From Gammaproteobacteria bacterium RBG_16_57_12 (GTDB lineage Bacteria; Pseudomonadota; Gammaproteobacteria; RBG-16-57-12), in assembly GCA_001801365.1 (NCBI GenBank), contig MGXL01000102.1, positions 13,446 to 19,657 on the forward strand: a DNA stretch of 6,212 nt, written 5' to 3'. The notes under the pieces are model-generated. The model saw only the letters and a list, made by a program, of their open reading frames with translations. It made no database searches and was not told where the DNA came from. Below, piece after piece: positions 5,295 to 6,212 of the stretch. The position numbers were made by a program, and so were the translations under genes. Within the stretch, counting starts at the first letter, position 1. The number at the start of each line of letters is the position of its first letter.

Positions 5295-6212
5295 TCACAC
5301 CCGTCCGTTCCAGCCGGAATCGGGGTGGAAGCGCTCACCACAGGACTGCGCCAGATGTTTCAGCGTGGTGTGCAGGGCCTCCCGGCCGCTTTCCTCGATG
5401 TAATGCACGGGTCCGCCGCGGAAGGGTGCGAATCCGGTGCCGAAGATAATGCCGGCATCGAGCAGGTCGGCATCCTCCACCACCTGTTCGCGCAGGCAGG
5501 CCACGGCCTCATTGATCATGCGCAGGATCAGGCGCTCCTGCAGATCGGCCGGGGCGTGGGCGCCGGCGGATTTGGCCTTGACCGGTTTGCCCTTCTCATA
5601 GCCGTAAAAGCCGCGGCCGCTCTTGCGCCCCAGCTGCCCGGCGGCCACCAGGGTGCGCAGACGCTCCGGCACCTTGCCGCCAAGATTCTTGGTGAGGATT
5701 TCCGCCACTGAGAGACAGATATCCAGGCCCACCGTGTCGGCCAGCTCGATGGGGCCCATCGGCATGCCGAACTTCAGCGCGGCCTGGTCGATGACCTCGG
5801 GCGGGACGCCTTCTTCCGCCAGCACCACCGCCTCCAGCAGATAGGGCATCAGGATGCGGTTGACCAGAAAGCCCGGCGAGCTCTTCACCGGCAGCGGCAG
5901 GCGGTTGATGGCCTTGGCGAAGGCCGCGGCCTTGTGGATGTTGTCTGCGCCGGTGGTGCGGCCATGCACGATCTCCACCAGTTGCATCTTGGCCACCGGA
6001 TTGAAAAAGTGCAGACCGACCAGGCGCTGCGGCTGTTGCAAGGCCTCGCCCAACACTTCCAGCGGGATGCTGGAGGTGTTGGTGCACAGCAGGGCGTGGG
6101 GCTTGAGGCGCGGTTCGAGTTGCCGGTACAGGGCCTGCTTGGCCTCGATATTCTCGATGATCGCCTCGATGACGATGTCGGCCTGCGCCACGCCGCGGCC
6201 ATCGATGTCCGG
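5295..6212 (-). CDS. FadB/FadJ-type multifunctional beta-oxidation protein, C-terminal part (5' end outside window)
   Basis: The frame is open to the right edge; 305 residues are visible, ending at TGA (plus 5295-5297). It covers the end of the NAD-binding 3-hydroxyacyl-CoA dehydrogenase domain and two C-terminal 3HCDH domains. In visible numbering the motifs are NTSS (45-48), GLHFFNPV with catalytic His68 and, 12 residues on, catalytic Glu80 (LVEIV), SPGFLVNRIL with Asn118, FGMPMGPIEL (about 148-157), GRKSGRGFYGY (195-205) and GTGFAPFRGGP (258-268). The second 3HCDH repeat and the GFxPFxGGP motif are found in fused enoyl-CoA hydratase/dehydrogenase alpha subunits, not in short single-domain dehydrogenases. 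So an N-terminal crotonase domain is expected beyond the window. It oxidises (S)-3-hydroxyacyl-CoA to 3-ketoacyl-CoA with NAD+ in fatty-acid beta-oxidation. FadB and FadJ cannot be separated from this half. A partner thiolase gene would be expected nearby but is not visible. The GTG at plus 6189-6191 is an internal codon, not the start. Confidence 0.93.
   Translation of the reverse strand, partial: PDIDGRGVAQADIVIEAIIENIEAKQALYRQLEPRLKPHALLCTNTSSIPLEVLGEALQQPQRLVGLHFFNPVAKMQLVEIVHGRTTGADNIHKAAAFAKAINRLPLPVKSSPGFLVNRILMPYLLEAVVLAEEGVPPEVIDQAALKFGMPMGPIELADTVGLDICLSVAEILTKNLGGKVPERLRTLVAAGQLGRKSGRGFYGYEKGKPVKAKSAGAHAPADLQERLILRMINEAVACLREQVVEDADLLDAGIIFGTGFAPFRGGPVHYIEESGREALHTTLKHLAQSCGERFHPDSGWNGRV

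Overview
The window looks like chromosomal DNA from a gammaproteobacterium, possibly a sulfur-metabolising or aquatic one. This rests on gene content: a stand-alone ATP sulfurylase, a PEP-CTERM surface protein, a periplasmic multihaem cytochrome c with doubled CxxCH pairs, and a fused FadB/FadJ-type beta-oxidation subunit. The genus cannot be named from the sequence. No rRNA, tRNA, CRISPR array, insertion sequence or phage gene was seen.

Layout. Bases 1-3868 carry plus-strand genes. In order they are the 3' end of an unrecognised gene, a 114-aa pentapeptide-repeat protein, sat, a secreted PEP-CTERM protein, and an exported multihaem cytochrome. Bases 3941-6212 carry minus-strand genes: a TIM-barrel-like lipoprotein and, running off the right edge, the C-terminal half of a 3-hydroxyacyl-CoA dehydrogenase multifunctional protein. 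The two blocks converge at 3869-3940, where a hairpin may act as a terminator. A clear intrinsic terminator closes the PEP-CTERM gene at 2709-2732.

How the genes relate. sat (sulfate activation, or ATP production from APS) and the fad-type gene are general metabolism. Between them lie three envelope proteins of different kinds: PEP-CTERM, periplasmic cytochrome and lipoprotein. Each has its own long upstream region, so they are probably separate transcription units rather than one operon. The best regulatory signal is a near-consensus sigma-54 promoter before the PEP-CTERM gene. It fixes the start codon of that gene and fits the known RpoN dependence of some PEP-CTERM genes. No exosortase is in the window, so this would be a satellite target of an exosortase encoded elsewhere.

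I did not find a convincing undescribed multi-gene system. The points most worth checking are the CxxxCH motif in the cytochrome, its leader (a strong Shine-Dalgarno followed by ATG-TGA, overlapped by a sigma-54-like sequence), and the sigma-54 promoter of the PEP-CTERM gene.
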